This document shows, in pieces, positions 1 to 9,875 of a DNA stretch of 64,000 nt. Both the position numbers and the translations under genes were made by a program. Source of the DNA: an uncultured bacterium (GTDB lineage Bacteria > Verrucomicrobiota > Kiritimatiellia > CAIKKV01 > CAIJXV01); NCBI GenBank assembly GCA_903824675.1, contig CAIJXV010000055.1, positions 51,071 through 115,070 on the forward strand, written 5' to 3'. The notes under the pieces are model-generated. The model searched no databases and had not been told where the DNA came from. It saw nothing but the letters and a program-made list of their open reading frames with translations. Every line of letters begins with the position of its first letter. The first letter of the stretch is position 1.

Positions 1-1
1 G

Positions 2-424
2 GTTTATGCCTTGGCCATCTTCGGGCTGGCCGTGGGCGCTATTTTTCTGCCCGCTTTTGCCCGGCTACGCGAGCGCTATCTGCAGTTGCCGGACGCGATC
101 GGCTTGGGGTTGTTCAGCATTACGGGGACCGGCTATGCGTTGGAGGGCGGGATTTCCCTGTTTGTCGCGATTCTGATGGGTGTGATCACGGGGACCTTCG
201 GGGGTGTTTTGCGCGATATCATTTGCAATGAATTGCCCTCTATTTTCCGCCGGACAGAGCTGTATGCGACCTGCTCGTTTTTAGGCAGCCTGGTTTATGC
301 GGTGTTGTTGAAGACCGATTTCAATTCAGGAATTGCCGCCGGATCCGGGGTGGCCGTCGTGATTGTCGCCCGGCTGATAGCCATCCGCTATAGCATCAAG
401 CTGCCGGACCGGGCCGGCGAATAG
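2..424 (+). CDS. TRIC/UPF0126 family membrane protein, 5' truncated
   Basis: This is the C-terminal 140 residues of a trimeric intracellular cation channel-type (UPF0126/YicG-like) inner-membrane protein. The frame is open to the left edge, so the true start lies outside the window; a TTG at 11 is not a convincing start. Visible family marks are the GIxxxxFGGVLRD-type segment near the middle and hydrophobic segments separated by glycines. The family normally has about 200 residues in two repeats of three helices, so roughly the second repeat is present. The role in bacteria is probably cation or small-solute conductance. Its last 29 bases overlap the 3' end of the convergent AraC gene. Confidence 0.8.
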   Translation, partial: VYALAIFGLAVGAIFLPAFARLRERYLQLPDAIGLGLFSITGTGYALEGGISLFVAILMGVITGTFGGVLRDIICNELPSIFRRTELYATCSFLGSLVYAVLLKTDFNSGIAAGSGVAVVIVARLIAIRYSIKLPDRAGE

Positions 425-1385
425 CGCGTACCTGCTTTGTTCGCGCGCGGCCAATTGGGGGTGGGGCGGATATTGGCGAGGTCGGAGTTGCCGGTCGCGG
501 GTTGACTTTCTTCCGATATTGAGAGGGAGATAAACCCTGTAACTTGCCGAACTGGCGAGTGAAATAGTTGCTGTCTGAGAATCCCGAAAGAAACGCCACT
601 TCAGAAATAGTGAGATGTTTTTTAGACAGGAGTTCCGTGGCCTGGCGGACTCGTCGGTAAAGTAAATAATCGATAGGCGACCGGCCGGTAAGGGCTCGAA
701 ACCGCCGAGTCAGATTGCGTTTCGACATTCCGGCAACGTCGGCAATATGTTGAAGCGTGAGGGGGTCCCGGAGGTATTGATCGATATACGTCCGGGCTTT
801 TTCGATCGATTCCGCAGACGGCAAATCGGATTCGGTCAGGCGTGTCATCGACAGGGCCAGTAATTCCACAATCTTGAAAAAAAAGTCGACCGCCCGGTTT
901 GAACCGGAGGCAGGGGCGGATGACACATTATCATGGAGGCGGTATATCAGCTCTTTGATGCGCGGCAATTCATGCGCCTGTAATCGAAGGCGTTTGGTGA
1001 AAGGATGTTCGTCCGCCGGGGACGGTTCCGGGCCAAACAGTCTGTCAAAGCCGGTCAGTGCCCGCATTTTGGGGGGAACTGAGACCAGAATCGAAGGGTC
1101 ATACACGACGATCATCAATTCCAAATCATTCGTTTCATGGATTTCGTGGCTCCGATCCCCTTCGATGACATAGGCATCTCCCCGGGTGATCCGCCATTTG
1201 TTTTTGCCGGTGATATGCAATCCCCGCCCGCTGGTCACGACGGCGAATTCTGAAAACTCATGCCCGTGCTGGGGACAATCCCATTGCACCATATGGGGAA
1301 AGACCTGAATGGGAATATCCTTGCGGGGAAGAAACTTAATTCGCTCGAGAATATTCATAGCGCGAAGCACCTGATTCGTGGCCAT
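396..1385 (-). CDS. AraC family transcriptional regulator
   Basis: This is a sugar-responsive type AraC/XylS regulator of 329 residues. Residues about 20-110 form a cupin-like ligand-binding domain with the GHEFSEF motif. Residues about 195-290 carry two helix-turn-helix motifs (LQHIADVAGMSKRNLTRRF, then ISEVAFLSGFSDSNYFTRQF), followed by a basic Pro/Ala-rich tail. The ATG at 1385 has no clear ribosome site; the ATG at 1358 (MNILERIKF) is an alternative start. The gene is divergent from the giant glycine-rich protein at 1505 with about 120 bp between them, so it could regulate that gene, itself, or a sugar locus elsewhere. No ligand can be read from the sequence. Confidence 0.9.
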   Translation of the reverse strand: MATNQVLRAMNILERIKFLPRKDIPIQVFPHMVQWDCPQHGHEFSEFAVVTSGRGLHITGKNKWRITRGDAYVIEGDRSHEIHETNDLELMIVVYDPSILVSVPPKMRALTGFDRLFGPEPSPADEHPFTKRLRLQAHELPRIKELIYRLHDNVSSAPASGSNRAVDFFFKIVELLALSMTRLTESDLPSAESIEKARTYIDQYLRDPLTLQHIADVAGMSKRNLTRRFRALTGRSPIDYLLYRRVRQATELLSKKHLTISEVAFLSGFSDSNYFTRQFGKLQGLSPSQYRKKVNPRPATPTSPISAPPPIGRARTKQVRAIRRPGPAA

Positions 1386-1504
1386 ATAATGCTATATTTT
1401 GGCCTGATGATCAAGGCGAATTTGGTTAATAATGAATATAATTAGAAGATGTAGATTTGTGATGCGGCATTTTATTGCGCCTAAAAATGGGGAGAGACGA
1501 AACC

Positions 1505-4500
1505 ATGAAACGATCCCTGTGGAAAACGGAACGATTTGCCTTTGCGAGGAGGGCTTGGACCTTCGCGGTTTTGCTGGCGGCGTTGGGTGTGGGCGCGGAC
1601 TTGGCTAAAGCGGCGTCTCGCGCGGCGAGTGTGTCCGGCGACTGGAATAATACCGCCACCTGGGGCGGGGCATCGGTGCCGGTAGCAGGGGATACGGTGA
1701 CCAACAATGCGGGAGTGACGGTCACCATTCCGGCGGGGTACACAGCAGAGTGCAGCACGATCAATTTCACCACCGGGAATGGCGCGTCCACGATTTTACT
1801 GGCCGACGGCACATCCGCCTTGAATGTCAGTGGGGCGGTGACGATTCAGCGCAACGGAACCGCCGCCAACAAGATCGATGTGGGGGCCGGCACCTTCTCG
1901 GCCGCTTCAGTTGCCTTGCAAGGCCTAACGGGCGGCACCCGACTCAGCCAACTGCTGATCTCGACCGGAACCGCCACGATCAGCGGAACCATCACCTCGG
2001 CCGGCGTCGATTCCCAGATCATCTTTTCCGGTGCGGGCACCTTGAACGCCGGGGGTACGTTGCTGAGCGGAACGGCTGGAACCTTCACGCCCTCGACGGG
2101 CACGGTGAATTACAATGGCGTCGCGCAAACGGTCGGCGCTTACACTTACAACCACCTGACCCTTTCCGGGAGTGGCGCCAAGACCTTGACCGGCGTGGCG
2201 ACGGTCAACGGCAATCTGACCCTGAGCGGGACGGCAACGGCGGCTTCGGGCGCGAATCTGGCCATCGGGGGCAACTTGGTGGTGGGGGCCGGGACGATGT
2301 TCACCGTCGGCGCGCACACGATTGCCGTGGCCGGAACGACGACCGTGTCCGGCTCCTTGTTGCACAACAGCGCGACCGGTTTGAAGACTTACACGGGCGA
2401 TGTGACGATCAACAGCGGGGGCGGTTGGACGGGGTCGGTGTTGACCATCGCGTATTCTTTCGGTGGGAGTTTTCAAAATAACGGAAACCTGACAGCCAAC
2501 ACGAACGGGGTGCATACCTTCACCGGTTCCGGCAAGACCTTTTCCGGGTCCAATCCAATCGCGATTTCTCGCCTGACGATCGACGGAACCTATCAGAATG
2601 ACGGCGTGCTGATCGTGTCCAATGCGCTGGCCGGCACGGGGACGTTGACTCAAGGCGTGAATGCGCAGTTGATCGTTCTCGGCCCGACCAATGTCTCGAT
2701 TTCGCTCACGACGCTGAACGCTTCGGCCAATGTCAACTCGGTCCATTACAACGGCGCCGTCCAGACGGTGAAGCCGGTGGTCTATTCCCATTTAACCCTC
2801 TCCGGGAGTGGGGCGAAGAATCTGACGGACGTCATGACGATTGGGGGCGATCTGACGGTATCCGGCAGTGCGACGTTGCTGAGTAATGCGGTGATGATGG
2901 TGGTCGGCACTTTTAATTATGCTTCCAGCGGAACGTCCACCTTGACGAACAATGTGACGGGCGGGGCTTTGACGCTGGCCAACGGCACACTGAATCTGGG
3001 CACGAATTTAACTCATGCCTTTGCGGGGAACTGGACCCGGACGGCCGGCACGCTTTTGGCCAATTCGAGCACATTGAAAATTGGAGGGGACATCAGCGGT
3101 TCCGGCGGCGCCTTCACGGCCGGCACCTCGATGGTGGAATGGAATGGGGCCGGGGCTCAAACGCTGGCCGCGCTAACGTATCACAACCTGACTCTCTCCG
3201 GGGGCGGCGCGAAGTTGATCGGAGTGGGATCGGTTGTGACGGGCAATATGCAAATCGTGACTGGCTCCAAGGCCGATATTGAGGCCGGACAGGATATCAC
3301 CGTCGGGTCGCTTTCGTTGGATGGGGTGGGCCAGGATCGTGGAACCTGGGGGGCCAGCGCATCGAGTGCGACCCACACCAATGACGTGTTCTTTTCTCCG
3401 ACCACCGGCTATTTGACGGTTATCACCGATACCCGGGCGAACACGGTCACCTGGCGCGGTGTGGGCGACTGGGTTGCGAATCCGGGCAACTGGAGCAATG
3501 GCATCCCGGGGCCGGGCTCCAATGTCTGGATCGCCGCGGGCACGGTGACGTTGGCGAGCGCATCAGATGCATTGGGAGAGTTCACGGTGGCCAATGGGGC
3601 GACTTTGCTCTTCACGAATTGGGCCACCTGCCTTACGGCGAGCAATGTGACGATTGCCAGCGGCGGTCTGATGACGTTACCGGCGGCATTCACCAATAAC
3701 CAAATGTCGAACCGGGTCTGGGTGGTTTGCACGAACTTCACGATCCATGCCGGTGGTCAGATCCTTACCGACGCGAAGGGATTTGCAACGGGACAAGGGG
3801 TGGGGAGTGGAATTGCCATGGCCGTCAATCAATGTGCCGGTGGTGGTGGCTATGGTGGAAAAGGCGGGACTGGCTTCTCAACCGCAGGCGGTCAGCCGTA
3901 TGGTTCGACGAATACGCCGCTGGATCCCGGTAGTGGCGGGGGCACCCGGGTTGGAAGTACCGATGGCGGGCATGGCGGGGGCGCAGTGTTGATTGAAGCG
4001 GCGAATTCTGTGACGATTGACGGATTGGTGAGTGCCAATGGCGGCAATGGTACCGGAAGCGCCTCCACCTACGGCGGGGGCGGCTCAGGCGGCTCGATTT
4101 ATATGACGTGTTCCACTTTTGGCGGGGGCACGAACGGGATGTTGCAGGCCAACGGCGGCCACTGCGGCAATGCCGCCAGTACCGGCACCACGAAGGGTGG
4201 CGGCGGGGGCGGCGGTCGGATCGTCGTGCAGTATACCAGCTTGGCCGGCACTCCCGGTGTCAGATTTTCCGCCAATTGCGGGAAAAGTCTGTATCTGGTG
4301 GATAACAATGCCCCTGCGGACCGTTCGGCTGCCCAAGTCGGAACGCTCCGATTTTCGAATACGGATCTGCTGGAAGGTGTATTAAATGCCTGGTCCGGCA
4401 TGATCTCCGAGTTGAACGGCTATCTGTATTTCGAATCCACCAACAGTTGGGCACCGACCCATCTGCTGGTCGTGAGCAATTCGACGCTGGGCATTCCGGA

Positions 4501-7500
4501 AGGTTCCTCTTGGCGGATCACGAACGATCTGACGGTGGTGACCGGCGGGGTGATGATTGCCGCTCAAGGCAGTTTGCAGTGCAAGGGAAACTTGACTTTG
4601 ACCAATGTCGCAACCCTGGTGGTCTATGGCGGAGAAACGAATTCGGGCCCGCCGAATTATGGTGCCTGGGTGGGGGTGACGAACACCTTGACGGTGGCGA
4701 CCAATTGCTGGATTTATCCCTTCTCGCACTCGACCAACGGTGGCTCGGTTCTCTTTCAAGTGGGGGGATTGGCGGTTCAGGGCGGCGGCGGAATCAATGC
4801 GAACGGACGGGGGTTGGCACGGGGAACCGGTCGGGGAAAAGGGGTTGATGGCGTGGTTAACCGCGGTACCGGAGGGGGCGGTTATGGCGGCAGGGGGGGG
4901 ACGGGCTTGCACTTTGCAGGGGGAAATCCTTATGGAACAACGAATGTGCTCCTCGATCCCGGCAGTGGCGGAGGCACTACGGCAAACCTCGGCGGACATG
5001 GCGGGGGCGTGGTGCGGATTGAATCCGCGGGGAGTGTGACGATCGACGGGGCGGTGACCGCCAATGGCAGCAATGGACTCAGTAACGGGTCCACTTACTG
5101 CGGGGGCGGCTCAGGTGGCTCAATTTTTATGACTTGCGCATCGTTTGGCGGAGCCGGGACTTTGGAAGCGAAAGGGGGCGATGCCTCTACCTCTGGCGGT
5201 GGGGGCGGTGGGGGGGGGCGGATCTCGATCGTGATTGGGTTCTCGGCTTCACAAAAGGCCGATCTCGTTGCGGGGGTTTCAATTCCCGGCTTGTTTAGCT
5301 ATCTGGACGAACCCGCTTTCCCCACGCCGGTTTCGGTCGCCAATGGAAATGGATATGTGTCGGCTAACCCTGCCCAGCCCGGCTCAAGACAATACCTAAA
5401 AATCGTCTCGGCCAGCCAGCGAACCGTGAAAATCACCGGCGACACCGGGTTGTATGGCGCACCGGGGCCGCTCGGGTATGGCGATTCCTGGCTGATCGAT
5501 GACAGCACGGCGTTGACCAATGCCGTGGCCACGCCTGCCAACTCATCGAATGGAGTGCGCTGGGCTTGCACGGGCTGGCGGGTCAACGATACCGTTCAGG
5601 GCACTCTGATCACCAATGACGTGAGCACGCAGGCCGTGTTTACGGTGACGACCAACCTGACGCTGACCTGGCTCTGGACCAATCAATATTGGCTCGCCTT
5701 CTCCCCCAGTCCCAATGGATCAGTGAATTCGAACAGCCTGAATGGCTGGTACACCAACGGAACACAGGTGTTGGGAATTGAGGCGATACCCTATCCTGGT
5801 TATGTTTTCGTGATGTGGACTGGCTCGGATGTGCCCGACGGGCTGGCCGGGAACAATCCATTGACCATGACGATGGATAGGTCCCGCACGAATATTATGG
5901 CCGTGTTTGCATCAACCATCGGCCAAACCATGACCTGGAATGGGGTCGGATTGTGGACCAGTCCCACCAACTGGTCGCCGCAGGGCGTGCCGGGTTCGAA
6001 TGACCAGGTCATCCTCCAATCGGGAACCAGCATCCTCAGCACGGCCTACGCCACGACGGGTTCGGTTCTCGTGAACACAGGGGCCACCCTGATCTTCTCG
6101 AATTGGACCACCTGTCTGACGGCGAGCGATGTGACGATTCTGAGCAGCGGGGTGATCACTCTGCCGGCCGCGTTCGCCAATAACCAGATGTCGAACCGGG
6201 TCTGGGTGGTCTGCACGAATTTCACGCTCAACTTCGGCGGACAGATTCTGGCCGACGCCCGCGGGTATGCGCAGTCCAGCGGGCCGGGGCAGGGGATTAG
6301 TGGAGGCGTCAACGATGGCACGGGCGGGGGCGGGTATGGGGGCAAAGGCGGAAGCGGCTCGTCGACTGTGGGCGGGAACGGGTATGGTGAGACATCTTTG
6401 CCGTTGGCCCCCGGCAGTGGCGGAGGTCTTGCTACGGCAACCGGTATTGGTGGATCGGGTGGGGGTGCGGTGCGGATTGAGGCGGCGGGAATAATGACGA
6501 TCGATGGGACGATCAACGCCAATGGTGGAAACGGGACCTACGGCAGTGGCGGCGGATCGGGAGGCGCGATACTTCTCACCTGTGCTTCGTTCGGTGGGAG
6601 CACGCAAGGAACTCTACGGGCGAACGGCGGCAATAGCGCGCTCAATACCTATAATAATAATTTCGGGGGGGGTGGCGGCGGGGGGCGCATTGCGGTGCTT
6701 TATGCCAGCCTGGTGGGCACGCCCGGGGTCCGATTCTCCGCGAACTGCGGTGCCGGCCTGTATGCGGTGGATGCCAATGCACCGGCGGACCTGAGGGCCG
6801 CCCAATTGGGGACGTTGTGTTTCACCAATCCGGCGCTGGTCGATACGGTTCTGACCGCCTGGTCTGGGATCGGTTCGGAACTGAACGGCTATCTGTTCTT
6901 TCAATCCACCAATGGCGGAATTCTGTCCAATCTTTGGATGCTCAGCCAGTCAACCCTCGGTATTCCGGAAGGAACCTCCTTGCAACTCCCGAACGATTTG
7001 ACGGTGATGACGGGCGGAGTGGTGATCGCCGCCCGGGGCAGTCTGCGCTGCGGGGGGAATTTGACGTTGACCAATGGCGCCAGCCTGGTTGTGTATGGCG
7101 GCGAAACGAATGTGATATTCCCGGATTATGGCGCCCTGGTGGGGGTGACGAATACGTTGACGGTGGCGGCCGATTGCCGGATTTATCCTTTCGCGCATTC
7201 GACGAATGGCGGGTCGGTTCTCCTGCGGGTAGGGGATTTGAAAATCCGAAGCGGCGGTGCCATCGATGCGACCGGCCGAGGATATGCGAATGCCAATGGT
7301 CCGGGGCGGGGAACCAATTATTTCAGTTACCAAGGGGGGGCCGGAGGTGGGGGATATGGGGGAAAAGGTGGGAAGGGACGAAACGTCGCGGAGGGGCGCG
7401 CCTATGGTTCAACGAATGTGCCACAAGATCCCGGGAGTGGCGGGGGCAATGCTTATGCCGATCAAGGCTATCATAACGCCGGACATGGCGGTGGCGCGGT

Positions 7501-7948
7501 ACGGATTGAGGCCAATGGGGCTGTGACGGTTGACGGGGCCGTGCGCGCCAATGGCGGAAGTAGCGGGAGTATGGGCGAAGGGGGGGGCTCGGGCGGCACG
7601 ATTTACCTGACGTGCGCCGCATTTGACGGAAGTACAAATGGAGTTTTACAGGCGGATGGGGGCAGTGGTCGCGCCAATCCCAACTTTACCGGCCTCAGCG
7701 GCGGCGGTGGGGGCGGCGGACGGATCGCCGTGTGGATCAATGTGCCTCAAACACTGAAAGACCGCTACCTTGCCGGACTGGACGTTTCGGTGTTTCGTGA
7801 CGGGACCAACCGATTCTTTTTGGGAACCCTGTCGGTCTCCAACGGGCCCGGCTACATCAATTCTCCTGATATCGGTGCGGCGGAGCCCGGCACGGCCTGG
7901 TTCTTTATCGCCCGGCCGAACCAGGGCACGATTTTTCTGATTAAATAA
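1505..7948 (+). CDS. giant secreted glycine-rich repeat surface protein (2,147 aa)
   Basis: The ATG at 1505 is chosen because GGGGAGAGA lies just upstream and it opens a signal peptide (basic MKRSLWK, then a hydrophobic stretch ending near AKAAS); the same frame also opens further upstream at 1475. Residues about 30-650 hold beta-helix-like repeats with a recurring YNGxxQTV...LTLSGSGAK unit seen three times. Two modules of the type TWxGxGxW...NWSxxxxP occur near residues 655 and 1475. Four long glycine-rich modules (GGGGYGGKGG followed by PGSGGG and GHGGGxVRIEA) lie near residues 770, 1120, 1600 and 1940. Each of the first pair and each of the second pair is separated by an STLGIPEG...NDLTVxTGG segment. 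A divergent InlB-like repeat sits near 1400-1460. No C-terminal anchor or PEP-CTERM is visible. It is probably an extracellular or cell-surface structural protein; no enzymatic domain was recognised. Confidence 0.85.
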   Translation: MKRSLWKTERFAFARRAWTFAVLLAALGVGADLAKAASRAASVSGDWNNTATWGGASVPVAGDTVTNNAGVTVTIPAGYTAECSTINFTTGNGASTILLADGTSALNVSGAVTIQRNGTAANKIDVGAGTFSAASVALQGLTGGTRLSQLLISTGTATISGTITSAGVDSQIIFSGAGTLNAGGTLLSGTAGTFTPSTGTVNYNGVAQTVGAYTYNHLTLSGSGAKTLTGVATVNGNLTLSGTATAASGANLAIGGNLVVGAGTMFTVGAHTIAVAGTTTVSGSLLHNSATGLKTYTGDVTINSGGGWTGSVLTIAYSFGGSFQNNGNLTANTNGVHTFTGSGKTFSGSNPIAISRLTIDGTYQNDGVLIVSNALAGTGTLTQGVNAQLIVLGPTNVSISLTTLNASANVNSVHYNGAVQTVKPVVYSHLTLSGSGAKNLTDVMTIGGDLTVSGSATLLSNAVMMVVGTFNYASSGTSTLTNNVTGGALTLANGTLNLGTNLTHAFAGNWTRTAGTLLANSSTLKIGGDISGSGGAFTAGTSMVEWNGAGAQTLAALTYHNLTLSGGGAKLIGVGSVVTGNMQIVTGSKADIEAGQDITVGSLSLDGVGQDRGTWGASASSATHTNDVFFSPTTGYLTVITDTRANTVTWRGVGDWVANPGNWSNGIPGPGSNVWIAAGTVTLASASDALGEFTVANGATLLFTNWATCLTASNVTIASGGLMTLPAAFTNNQMSNRVWVVCTNFTIHAGGQILTDAKGFATGQGVGSGIAMAVNQCAGGGGYGGKGGTGFSTAGGQPYGSTNTPLDPGSGGGTRVGSTDGGHGGGAVLIEAANSVTIDGLVSANGGNGTGSASTYGGGGSGGSIYMTCSTFGGGTNGMLQANGGHCGNAASTGTTKGGGGGGGRIVVQYTSLAGTPGVRFSANCGKSLYLVDNNAPADRSAAQVGTLRFSNTDLLEGVLNAWSGMISELNGYLYFESTNSWAPTHLLVVSNSTLGIPEGSSWRITNDLTVVTGGVMIAAQGSLQCKGNLTLTNVATLVVYGGETNSGPPNYGAWVGVTNTLTVATNCWIYPFSHSTNGGSVLFQVGGLAVQGGGGINANGRGLARGTGRGKGVDGVVNRGTGGGGYGGRGGTGLHFAGGNPYGTTNVLLDPGSGGGTTANLGGHGGGVVRIESAGSVTIDGAVTANGSNGLSNGSTYCGGGSGGSIFMTCASFGGAGTLEAKGGDASTSGGGGGGGGRISIVIGFSASQKADLVAGVSIPGLFSYLDEPAFPTPVSVANGNGYVSANPAQPGSRQYLKIVSASQRTVKITGDTGLYGAPGPLGYGDSWLIDDSTALTNAVATPANSSNGVRWACTGWRVNDTVQGTLITNDVSTQAVFTVTTNLTLTWLWTNQYWLAFSPSPNGSVNSNSLNGWYTNGTQVLGIEAIPYPGYVFVMWTGSDVPDGLAGNNPLTMTMDRSRTNIMAVFASTIGQTMTWNGVGLWTSPTNWSPQGVPGSNDQVILQSGTSILSTAYATTGSVLVNTGATLIFSNWTTCLTASDVTILSSGVITLPAAFANNQMSNRVWVVCTNFTLNFGGQILADARGYAQSSGPGQGISGGVNDGTGGGGYGGKGGSGSSTVGGNGYGETSLPLAPGSGGGLATATGIGGSGGGAVRIEAAGIMTIDGTINANGGNGTYGSGGGSGGAILLTCASFGGSTQGTLRANGGNSALNTYNNNFGGGGGGGRIAVLYASLVGTPGVRFSANCGAGLYAVDANAPADLRAAQLGTLCFTNPALVDTVLTAWSGIGSELNGYLFFQSTNGGILSNLWMLSQSTLGIPEGTSLQLPNDLTVMTGGVVIAARGSLRCGGNLTLTNGASLVVYGGETNVIFPDYGALVGVTNTLTVAADCRIYPFAHSTNGGSVLLRVGDLKIRSGGAIDATGRGYANANGPGRGTNYFSYQGGAGGGGYGGKGGKGRNVAEGRAYGSTNVPQDPGSGGGNAYADQGYHNAGHGGGAVRIEANGAVTVDGAVRANGGSSGSMGEGGGSGGTIYLTCAAFDGSTNGVLQADGGSGRANPNFTGLSGGGGGGGRIAVWINVPQTLKDRYLAGLDVSVFRDGTNRFFLGTLSVSNGPGYINSPDIGAAEPGTAWFFIARPNQGTIFLIK

Positions 7949-7964
7949 CCCGCCGAATCTGCCG

Positions 7965-9875
7965 TCAGGGCGATCCCTGCTCCAGCAAGGCGCGGAGAGC
8001 CGGGAGACCGGAGAGATGAGCCAGGGCGCGTCGCATCTGGGCGAGGGCGGCAGGGATATGGCGGGCGAAATCAGCGGTGGCAGGCTCTGCTCCCAATTTG
8101 GCGTAGGCCCCGAGGGCCTGGGCCAGACGTTGGACGACGGCCAACCAAAAATCTTTCTCGGCCAGTTCATGGAACGGGCTCATATCCTGATAGAATTTAA
8201 GTAAGTCGAGCTGAATTTTTTCTTCCAGCCGGGCATACGGATCCGCCAGCAGTGAGGCTAGATCGTAATAGGGCGAACCCCACCGCATGCCTTGGAAATC
8301 AATGAAGACCGTTCTTCCCTTGTGAAACAGGATATTGGTCGATTGCAGATCCCGATGAATCAGCACCTGGGGATGGCGCAACAACCGGGTGGCGATGGAT
8401 TGGAGATCACGTCGGATGCCGTCGATGGCCGCTGATTCGAGACGAAGCCGATGGGATAGAAAGTGTTCGGCGAAATAATCATGTTCCCATGTATACAGAC
8501 GGCGGTTGAAGGGCGGCATCAGTTTGATCCGGGCTTGGGCGACGGCGCGCGGACCCTCAACATGGAGACGGAGGACATCAGGCAAAACCTGACGATAGAG
8601 TTTTAGGGCGGTTGCCGGAGAAGCCGTTTCGAGTCGGGTCAGGAGGGAGATATTCCCTAAATCTTCAAGCGCGGTGGCCTGAAGTTCGGGAAAATCGGCC
8701 AAAACCCGGGGGACGGGGACTCCGACTTGGGCGAGTTGGCGGGCATGATTTGCGTATAGGGTATTTTCATGCCGGATGGGGTCGTAAGCGATCAGGATGG
8801 CGCGTTGCCGTCCGTAGAAAGCACGGGTGAAATCACGGGCCGAGCCGCGAGCGCCGAGCGGGACCAGGGTGGTGCGATCCAGTGGCCAGCCGAGTTGGTT
8901 GAGCAGGGAATGTAAACGGGGCTGGGGCCAATCGGAGGCGCGGACCAGGAGGGCCGATTGGACGGATTGATTAAAATAAACATCCGGGCCGATGAGGGTG
9001 TCGACGATCCGGGCCTGGGGTCCGATCCGTGCGCCCTCCAGTACGACCGAGTTGATCAGCTGGGCCCCGGGTTGGATCCGGGTGGTCGGGTGGATGCCGG
9101 CAAAGGTTGTTGCACGCGGGGAAAAATCACCCGCCGGGGTGTAAAAACGTTGCCCGGGCTGTCGTGAGTGCCAGGCGGAGCGCGTATCGGCGTGCGCCTG
9201 AAGAAGGCTTGCCGGCGTGCCCAGGTCGGCCCAGAATCCACGATCGGAAGCGATCCCGAGGAGCGTGCGCCCTGCTTTTTGAGCGCGTTCGTAAGCGGCA
9301 ATAAGCGTGTCAAAACCCACGGGTTGGATGAATTCGATGAGGGTTGGGTCAAAGAGTTGTAATCCGCAGAAGGTGGCGGTGCCCGGTGTTCCCGGGGAGG
9401 AACTCCGGAAGGTTCGGATCCGGTTCCGGTCGAGTTCGACGGTCCGGGGTCCAAGCGTGGGGTGCATCCAGAGGGCGGCCTGGGCGTGTTCCCGGGCGAA
9501 GGGGTACAGCAGGAGGCGCGGATCCAAATCGGCGGCGACATCGGCATTAAGGATCCAGATCGGTTCCTCGGGAAGGAACCAGGCGGCCTGGCGAAGCGCG
9601 CCACCGGTTCCGAGAATTTCGGGTTCGAAGGAAAACTGGATACGCAGGTCCGGGGGCGGTGTGAGGGTGCGGATGAAATTGACCATGGGGCCGGGTTCAT
9701 GATGCAGATTAATCAGAACCTCGCGCACGCCCCATTGATGGAGCAGGTCGAGATTATGCAGGATGAGGGGGCGGCTCCAAAGGGGCAGGAGAGGTTTAGG
9801 GATGCGGAAGGTGAGGGGCTGCAACCGGGACCCGAAGCCGGCGGCGAGGAGGATGGCGCGACGGGGGCGAATCAT
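7965..9875 (-). CDS. bifunctional MurU-like nucleotidyltransferase / AmgK-like sugar kinase fusion
   Basis: Residues 1-240 are a sugar-1-phosphate nucleotidyltransferase with LAAGFGSRLQPLT at 10-22 and PKPLLPL at 26-32. Residues about 250-305 form hexapeptide-like repeats. Residues about 325-636 are an aminoglycoside-phosphotransferase-type kinase with the catalytic HRDLQSTN at 507-514 and the metal-binding DFQ at 526. In Pseudomonas these two activities are separate proteins: AmgK makes MurNAc-1-phosphate and MurU turns it into UDP-MurNAc. Here the order is nucleotidyltransferase first, kinase second, in one chain without a signal peptide. The start overlaps the stop of the NamZ-like gene by four bases (ATGA), implying translational coupling. 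The substrate is inferred from the neighbour; another hexose cannot be excluded from sequence alone. Confidence 0.85.
   Translation of the reverse strand: MIRPRRAILLAAGFGSRLQPLTFRIPKPLLPLWSRPLILHNLDLLHQWGVREVLINLHHEPGPMVNFIRTLTPPPDLRIQFSFEPEILGTGGALRQAAWFLPEEPIWILNADVAADLDPRLLLYPFAREHAQAALWMHPTLGPRTVELDRNRIRTFRSSSPGTPGTATFCGLQLFDPTLIEFIQPVGFDTLIAAYERAQKAGRTLLGIASDRGFWADLGTPASLLQAHADTRSAWHSRQPGQRFYTPAGDFSPRATTFAGIHPTTRIQPGAQLINSVVLEGARIGPQARIVDTLIGPDVYFNQSVQSALLVRASDWPQPRLHSLLNQLGWPLDRTTLVPLGARGSARDFTRAFYGRQRAILIAYDPIRHENTLYANHARQLAQVGVPVPRVLADFPELQATALEDLGNISLLTRLETASPATALKLYRQVLPDVLRLHVEGPRAVAQARIKLMPPFNRRLYTWEHDYFAEHFLSHRLRLESAAIDGIRRDLQSIATRLLRHPQVLIHRDLQSTNILFHKGRTVFIDFQGMRWGSPYYDLASLLADPYARLEEKIQLDLLKFYQDMSPFHELAEKDFWLAVVQRLAQALGAYAKLGAEPATADFARHIPAALAQMRRALAHLSGLPALRALLEQGSP

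Noticed and set aside
3830..7720. Repeated G-rich segments considered as CRISPR or other DNA repeats
   Set aside because: They are in-frame codons of glycine-rich protein modules without regular spacers.
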